Notes under the pieces: generated by a model
Told to the model about the DNA's origin: nothing
Seen by the model: the letters and a program-made list of their open reading frames with translations, nothing else
Databases searched by the model: none
Made by a program: the position numbers and the translations under genes
Shown: positions 16,512-25,648 of the stretch, in pieces
Layout: every line of letters starts with the position of its first letter
Position numbering within the stretch: position 1 is the stretch's first letter
Source: Pseudomonadota bacterium
GTDB taxonomy: Bacteria > Desulfobacterota > Binatia > Binatales > Binataceae
Length of the DNA stretch: 64,000 nt
NCBI GenBank assembly: GCA_021324855.1
Contig: JAJPIG010000011.1
Coordinates: 62,001 to 126,000 of the forward strand
Direction of reading: 5' to 3'

Positions 16512-19433
16512 TTAAGCTCTCCCTTTCTCGTGATAGAGTTCGCGCAGGTAAGTGATCGAGGGCAGAGTGTTGAATTCGGCATTCAGCACCCGATAGGCGC
16601 GTAGCTCGTTATCTTTGCGTCGGCGCATCATCTCGCTCTGCGGGTCGTTCTGGTCGCCGAAAGTGATGGCGTTAGTCGGGCAGGTCTGCGCACACGCAGG
16701 TACGGTCTCACCGTCGCGCAACGGTCGATTTTCGGTCTTCGCGTTTATTTCGGCATACACGATGCGCTGGATGCAGAACGTGCACTTTTCCATCACGCCT
16801 GCCCCGCGCACCGTCACATCGGGATTGAGCTGCAGATGGAGCGGCGCGGGCCATTCCGGTTTGTACCAGTTGAAGCGCCGCACCTTGTACGGACAATTGT
16901 TCTCGCAATAACGCGTGCCGACGCAGCGATTATAATTCTGACCGTTGATGCCTTCTTGTGTGTGATAGGCGGCGAACACCGGGCAGACCGGCTCGCACGG
17001 CGCATGCGAGCATTGCTGGCATAGCATCGGCGTGATGTATAGCAACGGCGCCTTGTCGGCCTGATCCTTGGGAGGCGCGTAACGCTCAATGCGCATCCAG
17101 GACATGATGCGGCCGCTGGCCACGCCATCCTTGCCGACGAACGCAAGGTTGTTCTCGGCATAACAGGCGGCAACGCACGCACTGCATCCGACGCACGCAT
17201 TAACGTCGATTGTCATGCCCCACTTGTGCGTCGGATATTTGAACGCCGAGTACATCTCGTACGGACCCGGCGCCTTCTCTCTTTCGGGTGCCACACCGCG
17301 CGCGAGGTCCTCGATGCTCATCGCCTCGACGATGTTGCGGCCCATCATGTCTTCCGAGAACAGCGGCGTGACGAGTTGGCCTTTGGCGCCCGTCGCGCGC
17401 ACCTTGACCGTTGCGCTGAGCGCGCCGGGGGCGAGCAGCGAGAAGCCGTTCACGCCTCGGCCCTTGGCATAGCGTCCATAGGCGCTATGGCCCTGGCCTA
17501 ACGGGACCGCGATCACGCCGGGGCGAACGTGCTCCGTAATCAGCGCCGGCAGCGCCGCCATCCCCTGATCGGTCTGAATTTCGATTACCTCTTCGCTGCT
17601 GATTCCCAGCGTCTTGGCAGTTTCGGGATGAACCGACGCCCAACTATCCCATACGATCTGATCAACCGGCTCGGGGGTTTCCTGCAACCACGGCTTGTCG
17701 GCGCCGCGGCCGTCATAAAGAAACAAATGCGGATAGACAGCAAGCGCGAGGTCGGGGCCTGCTCCGGGCGGTTTGGGCTTGTTCTGAAACACCGACGCGT
17801 TGAACTTGACCTCGACCGCTTTGGCCTCGGCGTAGACGCCACCATCGCGCAAGGCTTGGGCGAAAAAATCCTCCGGCTTGTTCTTGTCACCGATCTGTTT
17901 CTGAATCGCCTGAAAGCTCGCATTGACCGCGTCCGCCATGCTCTCCCATGGCACCGTCTTGCTGTCGGCGCTCGCGGCACGGGCGGTGGTGAGCATCAGG
18001 TCGCCGAGGTCGCGGCTCTCGAATACCGGCTGCATCACAGGCTGACCGATTCCGTTCACACCCGCACGCGGCGCGATGTCGCGCCAAGCCTCGAGCGGAT
18101 GATGAACCGGAAGTAGCAGATGCGCGTGCTCTGCGGTTTCGTCGGGCACCAGTCCGCACCAGACCACGAGCGGCACCTGGCGCAGCGCGTCATTGAATTT
18201 CGCCGCCGGCGGCATCGAATAGACCGGGTTGACGCCCGAAACAACGAGCACATCGAGCTGTTTCTGGCTCATCGCCTGGATAAGCCCGTCAACATCAGCC
18301 TGCGGACTGTATGGCGATGCCGGCGCATCCTCGAGGAAGACCACGGTCTTGCCGAGATTTCCGGTGACGGCGTTCAGGATGAATGCAGCGACGTGCGTCT
18401 CCTTGTCATCGGTACCCGCAAGCGCCACCGCGCCCTCGGCCTGCCCGAACATCTGTCCCATCCGCACAATGGCTTCGGCCGGAACGCCGGTCTGCTGGCT
18501 GATCGTGTCGGGTTCGTAGCCCTGGACGAAGCTCTTCAGGGTTCCGATGTCGAAACCCGAGTTCGGCGATACCCAACCCTGGCGGACGAGGACATAGAGC
18601 ACGCTCATCGCGATGGCAGCCTCGTGACCGGGCTTCACCGCGATCCATTCGTCGCACTTGGCGGCCGTAACGTTCATCCGCGGGCCGACGTAGGCTGACC
18701 GGCCGATCGAGAGCTTGCCGCGCCGTTCTTTCGGCGCGCGGAAGGCAGCATACTGGCGCGCCATCTCAACCGGCGACTCCCAAGTCTCGTTGAAATCGGC
18801 GCCGAACGAAATCAGAGCTTCGGCTTGATCAAGATGATAGACCGGCACGTCGCTGCGGCCGAAACATTCCTGAGCGGCCTGTCGCGCCACCGGCCTGGCA
18901 AGTGGCTCCCAAAACACCGCCTTGGTCGAATTCCACGCGGAAAGCCACGTTTTGGCAACCTTGTCGAAGGTCGGCCCCTGCGGCCGCGCCAGATAGGCGA
19001 CACGATCCTTACCGGCCTTCGCCGCGGTCTCAAGCCGGCCAAGAAGTTCCCGCGTCGCAACATCCCATGAGACGCGGCGCAGCCGGCCGTCATCACGGCG
19101 TACGAATGGATGGGCCAGACGGTCCGGATTGTACAGTCCCTGCAGCGCCGCCTGACCACGAGCGCATAGGCGACCTAGGCTGATCGGATCCTTGGGGTTG
19201 CCTTCGAGCTTGATTACCCGACCCTCTCGGACGCGAGCGATCACGCCGCAGCCGGCGCTGCACTCCGAGCAAACCGTTGCGTAGAACGAGGGAACGCCGG
19301 GGATCACGTTTTCGTCGGGAACGACGTAGGGAATTAACTCGCGCCCGACCGGTTCGCATCCCGGAATCGCCGCGGCTGCGCCCGCCGCACTGGCGATTTT
19401 AAGGAACGACCGTCTGCTCAGCCCTTCTGACAT
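16512..19433 (-). CDS. actB: Alternative complex III subunit ActB (molybdopterin-like plus Fe-S domain)
   Basis: A 973-residue fusion. The N-terminus carries a twin-arginine signal (SRRSFLK, R7-R8) followed by IPGC at C26, a possible lipobox. Residues from about 50 to 700 resemble the molybdopterin oxidoreductase catalytic subunit, with a cysteine cluster C55-x2-C58-x3-C62 plus a later CARGQ. The C-terminal part is a ferredoxin-like subunit with four clusters of cysteines, for example CVGCSACVAAC, CQQCSHAPC, CENNC and CAQTC. In alternative complex III the molybdenum cofactor is absent although the domain is kept. It follows actA by 12 bases with a GAGGG ribosome-binding site. Confidence 0.95.
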   Translation of the reverse strand: MSEGLSRRSFLKIASAAGAAAAIPGCEPVGRELIPYVVPDENVIPGVPSFYATVCSECSAGCGVIARVREGRVIKLEGNPKDPISLGRLCARGQAALQGLYNPDRLAHPFVRRDDGRLRRVSWDVATRELLGRLETAAKAGKDRVAYLARPQGPTFDKVAKTWLSAWNSTKAVFWEPLARPVARQAAQECFGRSDVPVYHLDQAEALISFGADFNETWESPVEMARQYAAFRAPKERRGKLSIGRSAYVGPRMNVTAAKCDEWIAVKPGHEAAIAMSVLYVLVRQGWVSPNSGFDIGTLKSFVQGYEPDTISQQTGVPAEAIVRMGQMFGQAEGAVALAGTDDKETHVAAFILNAVTGNLGKTVVFLEDAPASPYSPQADVDGLIQAMSQKQLDVLVVSGVNPVYSMPPAAKFNDALRQVPLVVWCGLVPDETAEHAHLLLPVHHPLEAWRDIAPRAGVNGIGQPVMQPVFESRDLGDLMLTTARAASADSKTVPWESMADAVNASFQAIQKQIGDKNKPEDFFAQALRDGGVYAEAKAVEVKFNASVFQNKPKPPGAGPDLALAVYPHLFLYDGRGADKPWLQETPEPVDQIVWDSWASVHPETAKTLGISSEEVIEIQTDQGMAALPALITEHVRPGVIAVPLGQGHSAYGRYAKGRGVNGFSLLAPGALSATVKVRATGAKGQLVTPLFSEDMMGRNIVEAMSIEDLARGVAPEREKAPGPYEMYSAFKYPTHKWGMTIDVNACVGCSACVAACYAENNLAFVGKDGVASGRIMSWMRIERYAPPKDQADKAPLLYITPMLCQQCSHAPCEPVCPVFAAYHTQEGINGQNYNRCVGTRYCENNCPYKVRRFNWYKPEWPAPLHLQLNPDVTVRGAGVMEKCTFCIQRIVYAEINAKTENRPLRDGETVPACAQTCPTNAITFGDQNDPQSEMMRRRKDNELRAYRVLNAEFNTLPSITYLRELYHEKGRA

Positions 19434-19445
19434 CAGAACCCTCGC

Positions 19446-19958
19446 TTAATGGTGGCAGACAAAGCAGTCTTGGGTGGCGCCGCGCTTTTCGTGACAGCTG
19501 AGGCAGAAACCCATGTTGATTTCGTGTACCGGCTCGACGCGATCCATCGTTTCGACCGGACCGTGGCATTCCTGGCAGGCTACGCCGGCCCAGATATGCG
19601 GTTGATGAGTGAATTTGACAAAGTCGGGCAACGTATAGACCCGATTCCAGCGAATCTCGAACGGCGGCTGCGCATGATCCGTCCATGGCCGTGTAACCGG
19701 CTGCAGGCCGCCGACCAAAGCGTCCCCATGGCATCCGACGCATCGTTGTACGGGTGGCACGCCCGAGGTCTGCGAGCGCCGCGCGTACTCATGGCAGTAC
19801 TGGCAGGGAATTTTGTTCACGCCCGCATGGATGCGATGGCTGAACGGGATGGGCTGCTCGACATCCTGACGCGGCGCCCAAGGCCGCTGCGAAAAGGCAA
19901 GCACGGTCAAGCCGCCCACAAACGTCGCCAGGGCGACGGGGATCAATATCCGGTTCAT
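19446..19958 (-). CDS. actA: Alternative complex III subunit ActA, pentaheme cytochrome c
   Basis: A 170-residue cytochrome with five CxxCH heme-binding motifs at residues 52-56, 73-77, 128-132, 152-156 and 165-169. One N-terminal hydrophobic segment (about residues 4-22) would anchor it with the hemes in the periplasm. Additional histidines such as H41, H44, H118 and H121 can supply the sixth heme ligands. ActA carries electrons out of the complex toward the oxidase or a mobile cytochrome. It is the first gene of the nine-gene operon; a clear ribosome-binding site was not found upstream. Confidence 0.93.
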   Translation of the reverse strand: MNRILIPVALATFVGGLTVLAFSQRPWAPRQDVEQPIPFSHRIHAGVNKIPCQYCHEYARRSQTSGVPPVQRCVGCHGDALVGGLQPVTRPWTDHAQPPFEIRWNRVYTLPDFVKFTHQPHIWAGVACQECHGPVETMDRVEPVHEINMGFCLSCHEKRGATQDCFVCHH

Positions 19959-20367
19959 CGTGTCGTCAGATCCGGTTTTACAGTCGCGAGCCGGTTACCA
20001 TTCGGGTGCAGTTTCACGCGCCTCCGAGCCGCTGCGCGGAGCGGAAGCCTCAACCGCGCCAGTCGCATAATTATTCAGCAGAGAGCGGCCCTGCCGAGAA
20101 AGCGCCACCCCCGCCTCGTTCGATCCGCAAACGCGAAAATTACTAACACTGCGCTCAACGTTCGGCAAGAGAAAATAATGGTCGAGCCGCATTTTGTCGA
20201 ACGCATGTAAACCGACTTAAAGCGGAAAAAGCCTCGATGATCAACGTATCGTGGCCGTCCATGCCCGCTTCGAGCGCTGTGCACTTCCGGCAAGGGCCCG
20301 GTTTAAACCGCCGGCGGCCTATGATAGCTCTGACAGTTAACATTCGGTTTGGAGCGTGGCCTCGTAA
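19959..20367. other. Divergent intergenic region between actA and dapL
   Basis: About 409 bases hold no convincing gene, only short frames without family character. The region must contain the promoters of the act-cox operon (minus) and of dapL-folK-fsa (plus). A perfect 12-base palindrome CGGTTTAAACCG lies at 20299-20310, with a -10-like TATGAT at 20320-20325 on the plus strand about 40 bases before dapL. No convincing minus-strand promoter could be picked by eye. Confidence 0.5.
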
Positions 20368-21534
20368 GTGCAAATCAAGCCTGCTGCAAGGTTAAACCTG
20401 CTGCCGCCCTATCTCTTTGCCGAGCTCGATCGGCTGAAACGAGAGCTCCAGCAGACGGGCGTCGATGTAATCAGTCTCGGAATCGGCGACCCGGACCTGC
20501 CGACGCCGCGTCCTATAATTGAGAGCCTTCAGCGGGCGGCCGAAAATCCACTCAACCATCGGTATCCCGACTACGAGGGCCTCGAGCGCTTCCGCCAGGC
20601 CGCGTGTCGATGGTACGAGCGGCGGTTCGGCGTCAAGCTCGATCCGGTACATGAGGTCTTCGCGCTGATCGGCTCAAAAGAAGGCATCGCGAATTTCGCT
20701 ACCGCGGTGGTCGATCCGGGCGACATCGTGCTGATTCCCGATCCCGGTTATCCGGTCTATTTCTCGGGATGCGTCTTCAACGGCGGCGAGCCCTACTTCA
20801 TGAAGCTGCGGCGCGAGAACAGCTTTCGTCCCGATTTCGGTGCGATCCCGCCCGAGATCGCGCGGCGCGCCAAGCTGATGTGGCTCAACTATCCGAACAA
20901 CCCGACGGCGGCAACGATCGATCGACCGTTCTTCGAGTCCGCGGTCGCCTACTGCCTGAAGCACGACATCATCCTGGCGCACGATGTGGCGTACTCCGAG
21001 ATCGCCTTCGACGGCTATCGCGCGCCGAGTGTCCTCGAAGTCCCGGGCGCGGCGGAATGCGCGATCGAGTTCCACTCGCTCTCCAAAACTTATTCGATGA
21101 CCGGATGGCGCGTGGGATTCGCCGTCGGCAACGCGCAGCTCATCCGCGCGCTCGGCCTGGTAAAGACCAACATGGATTCCGGGGTCTTCCAGGCAGTGCA
21201 GGAAGCGGCTATTACGGCGATGGACTCCGGCGACGAATCGGTCCGCAAGTATTGCGCGATCTATAAGGAGCGGCGCGACCTGATGGTCGAGTTGCTGCGC
21301 AAGCTCGGCCTCGCCTGCGAGGTGCCGCGCGCGACCTTCTATCTATGGGCGCAAGTTCCCCCCGGCTACACCTCGGCTTCGTTTACCGAGCGTGTGCTCA
21401 GAGAGGCGGGCGTCGTGATTACGCCCGGCTCCGGATTCGGCAAAGGGGGTGAGGGGTTCGTCCGCTTCTCGATGACGGTCGGGAGCGAACGGTTAAAAGA
21501 GGCGGTGGGTAGGCTAGCGGCGCTACGATTGTGA
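20368..21534 (+). CDS. dapL: LL-diaminopimelate aminotransferase
   Basis: DapL converts tetrahydrodipicolinate directly to LL-diaminopimelate with glutamate as amino donor, bypassing acylated intermediates. The 388-residue protein is a fold-type I PLP enzyme: the PLP lysine is K240 in HSLSKTYSMTGWR, NYPNNPT lies at residues 174-180 and DVAYSE at 206-211. The start is a GTG at 20368. It heads a three-gene unit with folK (gap of a few bases) and the transaldolase-like gene. Assignment to dapL rather than another class I aminotransferase rests on overall resemblance and on dapB in the same window, so a related substrate remains possible. Confidence 0.8.
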   Translation: MQIKPAARLNLLPPYLFAELDRLKRELQQTGVDVISLGIGDPDLPTPRPIIESLQRAAENPLNHRYPDYEGLERFRQAACRWYERRFGVKLDPVHEVFALIGSKEGIANFATAVVDPGDIVLIPDPGYPVYFSGCVFNGGEPYFMKLRRENSFRPDFGAIPPEIARRAKLMWLNYPNNPTAATIDRPFFESAVAYCLKHDIILAHDVAYSEIAFDGYRAPSVLEVPGAAECAIEFHSLSKTYSMTGWRVGFAVGNAQLIRALGLVKTNMDSGVFQAVQEAAITAMDSGDESVRKYCAIYKERRDLMVELLRKLGLACEVPRATFYLWAQVPPGYTSASFTERVLREAGVVITPGSGFGKGGEGFVRFSMTVGSERLKEAVGRLAALRL

Positions 21535-21543
21535 CGGGTGGGG

Positions 21544-22104
21544 ATGCCCCATCGGGTCTTCATCGGGATTGGCAGTAATCTGGGAGACAGGGCCGGTAAC
21601 TACCGGGAGGCGATTGCGCGGCTGCAGGCATTGCCCGGCACCAGGCTGGTCCGGCAATCGTCGATTTACGAAACCGAACCCATCGAGGTGCGCGGCGGCG
21701 GCCCGTTCCTGAACGGCGTGGTCGAGATCGAGACCCAGCTCGAGGCGCCGGCGCTGCTCGCGCGGCTTCACGGGATCGAACGCGTGATGGGCCGCAAACG
21801 CGTCCGCGGACGCAAGCCACGGGCGCGCGGACCTTATCGCCCGCGCGTAATTGATCTCGATTTGCTTTTCTTCGACAAGGAAGTGATCGATTCGCGCTCG
21901 CTGCAGGTGCCGCATCCGCGGCTGCACGAGCGGCGCTTCGTGCTGGTCCCGATGAGCGAGCTGGCGCCGGCGCTGATCCATCCCAAGCTCAACCGTTCGA
22001 TCTCGGAGTTGCTTACGGCGCTGAAAGCTCCGGGACGGGTCACTTTGATGAGCGCGGAAATGCTGCGCGCGCAAACCAATCGACGGGAGGTCGTCACGCG
22101 ATGA
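21544..22104 (+). CDS. folK: 2-amino-4-hydroxy-6-hydroxymethyldihydropteridine pyrophosphokinase
   Basis: FolK transfers pyrophosphate from ATP to hydroxymethyldihydropterin in folate synthesis. The roughly 186-residue protein shows the family opening FIGIGSNLGDR, the substrate segment SSIYETEPIEV, and the signature GPYRPRVIDLDLLFFD, followed by VPHPRLHERRFVLVP. A GTG at 21538 is an alternative start two codons upstream of the ATG used here. Its TGA overlaps the ATG of the following gene. The C-terminal tail beyond about residue 160 is basic and variable. No other folate gene is adjacent. Confidence 0.93.
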   Translation: MPHRVFIGIGSNLGDRAGNYREAIARLQALPGTRLVRQSSIYETEPIEVRGGGPFLNGVVEIETQLEAPALLARLHGIERVMGRKRVRGRKPRARGPYRPRVIDLDLLFFDKEVIDSRSLQVPHPRLHERRFVLVPMSELAPALIHPKLNRSISELLTALKAPGRVTLMSAEMLRAQTNRREVVTR

Positions 22105-22754
22105 AGTTTTTTCTCGACACGGCGGAGGTGAAGGAGATTCGGGAGGCGGCGAGTTGGGGAATCGTCGATGGCGTCACCACCAACCCGAGCCTGATCGCGA
22201 AGAGCGGACGTCCCTATGCCGAGGTGCTGCGCGAGATCTGCGAGCTAATCGACGGACCGGTCAGCGCCGAAGTGGTGGCGACCGAGGCTGCCGCGATGCT
22301 CGAGGAGGGACTTAAGCTTGCGAAGCTCCATAAAAACATCGTGGTCAAATGTCCCGTCACGATTGACGGACTCAAGGCGACCAGCGCGCTTTCGCGCCGC
22401 GGCATCCGCGTTAATGTCACGCTCATCTTTAATCCGCTGCAGGGACTGGCGGCAGCCAAATGCGGTGCGGCGTTCCTCTCGCCATTCGTCGGCCGTCTCG
22501 ACGATATAGGACACGATGGCTTCGAGATTATCGCGCAACTGGTGCGGATCATCAGCAACTACAGTCTGCCGTCCCAGGTGTTGGTCGCGTCGATTCGCTC
22601 ACCGGGCCATCTGCTGCGCGCAGCCGAGTCCGGGGCCCACGTGGCGACGATCCCCTTCGCGATTCTGAAACAGTCGCTGCATCATCCGCTGACGGAGATT
22701 GGGCTGGAGAAGTTTCTCGCGGACTGGCGCGCAACGCATCAGAAGATAGAGTGA
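22101..22754 (+). CDS. fsa: Transaldolase-like / fructose-6-phosphate aldolase
   Basis: A 217-residue protein of the short transaldolase subfamily (TalC/MipB/Fsa). The N-terminus MKFFLDTAEVKEI and GVTTNPSL at residues 24-31 are family marks, and the Schiff-base lysine is K83 in VVKCPVT. Conserved VTLIFNPLQ and SPFVGRLDDI complete the barrel signatures. Members either transfer dihydroxyacetone units in the pentose phosphate pathway or cleave fructose 6-phosphate, and sequence alone does not decide which. The ATG overlaps the folK stop in ATGA. Length is normal for the subfamily. Confidence 0.9.
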   Translation: MKFFLDTAEVKEIREAASWGIVDGVTTNPSLIAKSGRPYAEVLREICELIDGPVSAEVVATEAAAMLEEGLKLAKLHKNIVVKCPVTIDGLKATSALSRRGIRVNVTLIFNPLQGLAAAKCGAAFLSPFVGRLDDIGHDGFEIIAQLVRIISNYSLPSQVLVASIRSPGHLLRAAESGAHVATIPFAILKQSLHHPLTEIGLEKFLADWRATHQKIE

Positions 22755-22839
22755 GCCGATCATTTCCCGCGTCAGCCGGTACTGCATCTTGCGCGCGGTC
22801 AAATTATCTTTTGCGCAAAAATCATCGGCGCTCGCGGCT

Positions 22840-22869
22840 TGACGCGCCAAACTAATCTGCAGCACAATT
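22840..22869 (+). promoter_or_regulatory. Putative promoter of the hybrid histidine kinase gene
   Basis: TTGACG at 22840-22845 and CACAAT at 22864-22869 are separated by 18 bases, a sigma-70-like arrangement. Downstream the leader contains a GC-rich hairpin (22892-22909) and ends in AGGAGGAGG before the TTG start at 23003. Confidence 0.4.
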
Positions 22870-22891
22870 TTTGGGGCAGAATTCCGCCGCG

Positions 22892-22909
22892 CGGGGCGCC
22901 GGCCCCGCA
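22892..22909 (+). promoter_or_regulatory. GC-rich leader hairpin upstream of the kinase gene
   Basis: Seven-base arms GCGGGGC and GCCCCGC enclose a four-base loop, and the hairpin is followed by six A residues. There is no T run on either side in the direction needed for an intrinsic terminator, so it would persist as structure in the kinase mRNA leader. Function is unknown. Confidence 0.35.
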
Positions 22910-23002
22910 AAAAACGCCTGTTGCGATGAATACGGGCATGCGTGCATGCGACGGGTCGACCTACCGAATCTCCGTGTTTGCCTTCAGGAGGAGGTGGGAT
23001 AG

Positions 23003-24799
23003 TTGCCTGCCGGCACATTCAGACGGGACCTTCGAATCAGCTACTTCGCGCCGTTCTTCGCGATGGCGCTGTTGGCAGCGATCGTCTTGTGGCGCGTCAA
23101 CGCGCAAGTCGCGAGCGTCGGCTGGGTCGAACACACCGACCGGGTGATTCGACGCACCAAGGATGCGCAACTCGACTTGCGCGAGATGGCGGTTGCGATC
23201 AGATCGTATTGGCTCACATCCGACAAGAAATATCTGATCGACCTGCGCAACGCTGATCAACGGCTGACCGCGACGCTTGCCGAAATTTCCGACTTGAGGG
23301 CCGACAATCCGGCGCAGTCAAAACGCCTGTTGGAGGTCAGCAACGTCGAGGGCGCTTGGATCGGTGCGCTTCGAACGCTGATGTCGCGGCCTAATCTTAA
23401 TCCCGCAGCGGTAATTCGCCTCGGGCAGCTCGACGCACAGAACCAGGTCGCATCGAACCTGCTCGACGAAATTATCGACGAAGAAGATCGATTGCGCGCG
23501 CGGCGCACCGGCAAGGAAAAAATCCAAAACGCGTTGATATTTCTTCTGGTCCCATCGTTGTGCGGCCTGGTAGCGGTGGTTCTAAGCTATTGGGGATTGC
23601 GCGAAATCGATGGCGCCAGCCGACAATTTACGAGGGCTCTGGCCCGAGCGGAAGAGGCCAATCAGGCCAAGGACAATTTTCTTGCGACAGTTTCGCACGA
23701 GCTGCGGAATCCACTGAATTCGATCATCCTCACCGCCAATATCCTGATTGCCGACCGCAACCTGAACGAAGATTCGCGGCAGCGGGCCCGAGCCATCGAC
23801 CGCGCCGCCCGAACTCAGGCTCAACTGATCGAAGACCTGTTGGATGTTTCCCGGATCGAGAGCGGTCGGTTGCGGCTGGATGTGCAACCGACCGACCTGT
23901 CGCAAGTCGTGAAGAGCGCGGTGGATTCGATGCGGGTTGCAGCCGACGCCAAGTCGATCGCTCTGGTTGACGTTATCGACACGAGCATCAGGCCGATCGC
24001 CGGTGATCCCAAGCGTCTGGAGCAGGTGGTCTGGAACCTGGTTTCCAATGCGATCAAGTTCACGCCGAAGGGCGGCAAGGTGCAGGTCCGTTTGCAGCGG
24101 GTCAATTCCCACGTCGAGATCGTAGTCGCCGACAACGGGCAGGGGATCGCCCCCTCATCGCTTCCCTCTGTGTTCGACCGCTTCTGGCAGGAGCCCGGGC
24201 GCGGTGCGCGCGGGCTCGGCCTGGGCCTCGGCCTCTCAATCGTAAAGGAGCTGATTGCTTTGCACGGCGGCACGGTAACGGCGCATAGCGACGGGATCGG
24301 CATGGGAAGCACGTTCATCGTACGTCTGCCGTTGCCTCCGGCTTCACCGCGGTTGGAACCAGTACGGCATCCGCCAGTTGGGCCGACGCAGGAGATCGCA
24401 CCGCGGCTGGATGGATTGATTCTGCTGGTGGTCGACGATGATACCGAGACCTGCAAGGCGCTCACGAATCTCCTCGGTTCGCTCGGAGCCACCGTTTATG
24501 CCGAAAGCTCAGTTCAAGCGGCTTTGAACCTGCTCGATGGTAACCAACCCGACGCGATCATCGCGGACGTCGAGATGCCGGTTCATGATGGATTCTTCTT
24601 CGCGCGTGAAATTCGCAATCGCGAGCAAACCCGGCGCTTATCAACGCGGTTGCCGCTGCTGGCGCTGACGGCGTACGGTCGCGTCGAGGACCGGGTGAAG
24701 ATCTTGGCGAGCGGCTTTGACGGCCATATGGTCAAGCCGGTCGATCTCGTCGAATTGTCAGCAACCGTTCGAAGTCTGGTCGGGGCTCGCGCCGCGTAG
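23003..24799 (+). CDS. CHASE3-type hybrid histidine kinase with receiver domain
   Basis: A 598-residue membrane sensor kinase. Helices at about residues 14-34 and 177-197 enclose a helical extracytoplasmic domain resembling CHASE3. A HisKA domain follows with phospho-acceptor H232 in ATVSHELRNP, then an HATPase domain with WNLVSNAIKFTP, ADNGQGI and GLGLGLGLS. The C-terminus is a receiver domain (about 472-595) with phospho-acceptor D522 in IIADVEMP and acidic pair in VVDDD. The start is a TTG supported by AGGAGGAGG eight bases upstream. No response regulator gene adjoins it, so output could be an intramolecular relay to a distant partner. The signal sensed is unknown. Confidence 0.9.
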   Translation: MPAGTFRRDLRISYFAPFFAMALLAAIVLWRVNAQVASVGWVEHTDRVIRRTKDAQLDLREMAVAIRSYWLTSDKKYLIDLRNADQRLTATLAEISDLRADNPAQSKRLLEVSNVEGAWIGALRTLMSRPNLNPAAVIRLGQLDAQNQVASNLLDEIIDEEDRLRARRTGKEKIQNALIFLLVPSLCGLVAVVLSYWGLREIDGASRQFTRALARAEEANQAKDNFLATVSHELRNPLNSIILTANILIADRNLNEDSRQRARAIDRAARTQAQLIEDLLDVSRIESGRLRLDVQPTDLSQVVKSAVDSMRVAADAKSIALVDVIDTSIRPIAGDPKRLEQVVWNLVSNAIKFTPKGGKVQVRLQRVNSHVEIVVADNGQGIAPSSLPSVFDRFWQEPGRGARGLGLGLGLSIVKELIALHGGTVTAHSDGIGMGSTFIVRLPLPPASPRLEPVRHPPVGPTQEIAPRLDGLILLVVDDDTETCKALTNLLGSLGATVYAESSVQAALNLLDGNQPDAIIADVEMPVHDGFFFAREIRNREQTRRLSTRLPLLALTAYGRVEDRVKILASGFDGHMVKPVDLVELSATVRSLVGARAA

Positions 24800-24856
24800 T
24801 TCGCGGTTACTCATCACGCGTCAGGCGGTGAACACGGTCAGCACCGCCGGACGGAA

Positions 24857-25648
24857 CTACTCGCCCATCCGGGGATAGAGACGCGCGGCGATCGCGACCA
24901 GAACGGCCAATGCGATCACCAGTACCGCCAGATCGGTCGTTACCGTCAGCCTGCCGCCCGGCATGCGAAGCATGAACTTGCGCAGCGCATCGACCTCGTA
25001 GGTAAGCGGATTCAACCTCGAGATGATTTGCAGCCATCGAGGCATCAGACGGATCGGATAGATTGCGTTGCTCGCGAAGAAAATCGGCATCGTCAGGACC
25101 TGCCCGATTCCGAGAAAACGTTCGCGCGTCCGGACGAGACAGGCGATCACTACTGAAAATGTGGAGAAGAGTCCGGCGCCCAGAGCGATAAAGAAAAGTA
25201 CGGCGGCGAGATTCCCCGGCGCGAAGCTTACCTCGATGCCGAGCGCCAGCGACAGAATGTAAACCACGACTGCCTGCGACAGGCCGCGCACCGTCGAAGA
25301 GAGCGCCTTGCCGAGCACGAGCGCGCTCCGTGGCGCGGGGCTCACCAGGTATCGGTTCAGGATGCCGGCGTCACGCTCCCAGATCGTATTGATGCCGTAG
25401 AAAATGGCGACGAACAGCACGCTCTGAGCGAGGATGCCGGGCCCGAGAAAATTCAGATATGAAGCACCGCTCGCGCCGCTCAGGCCGCGCACCCGTTCCA
25501 TCACGCTGCCGAACAGCAGCAGCCAGAGCGCCGGCTGTACCGCGCGCGTGGCCATCTCGGTGGCGTCGTGACGCAGCTTGCGCAACTCGGCGTCGGCAAC
25601 GCCGAGCATCTGGATGCCGTAGCCGGCGATCGCCTCGCTGGCAGTCAT
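24857..25648 (-). CDS. ABC-2 type transporter permease
   Basis: A 263-residue membrane protein with six hydrophobic segments and the family marks FGINTIWERD-like (FYGINTIWERDAG) and SNAIYPIRLMPRWL, typical of ABC-2 permeases of the drug or polysaccharide export type (DrrB-like). It would form the membrane channel for the ATPase encoded just upstream, with which it overlaps in ATGA. The conserved region NPLTYEVDALR near the C-terminus supports the assignment. The exported substrate cannot be read from sequence. It lies between the kinase gene, which it faces convergently, and the ATPase. Confidence 0.9.
   Translation of the reverse strand: MTASEAIAGYGIQMLGVADAELRKLRHDATEMATRAVQPALWLLLFGSVMERVRGLSGASGASYLNFLGPGILAQSVLFVAIFYGINTIWERDAGILNRYLVSPAPRSALVLGKALSSTVRGLSQAVVVYILSLALGIEVSFAPGNLAAVLFFIALGAGLFSTFSVVIACLVRTRERFLGIGQVLTMPIFFASNAIYPIRLMPRWLQIISRLNPLTYEVDALRKFMLRMPGGRLTVTTDLAVLVIALAVLVAIAARLYPRMGE

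Noticed and set aside
22892-22909. GC-rich hairpin considered as an intrinsic terminator
   Set aside because: No run of T follows in either direction; a run of A follows instead.
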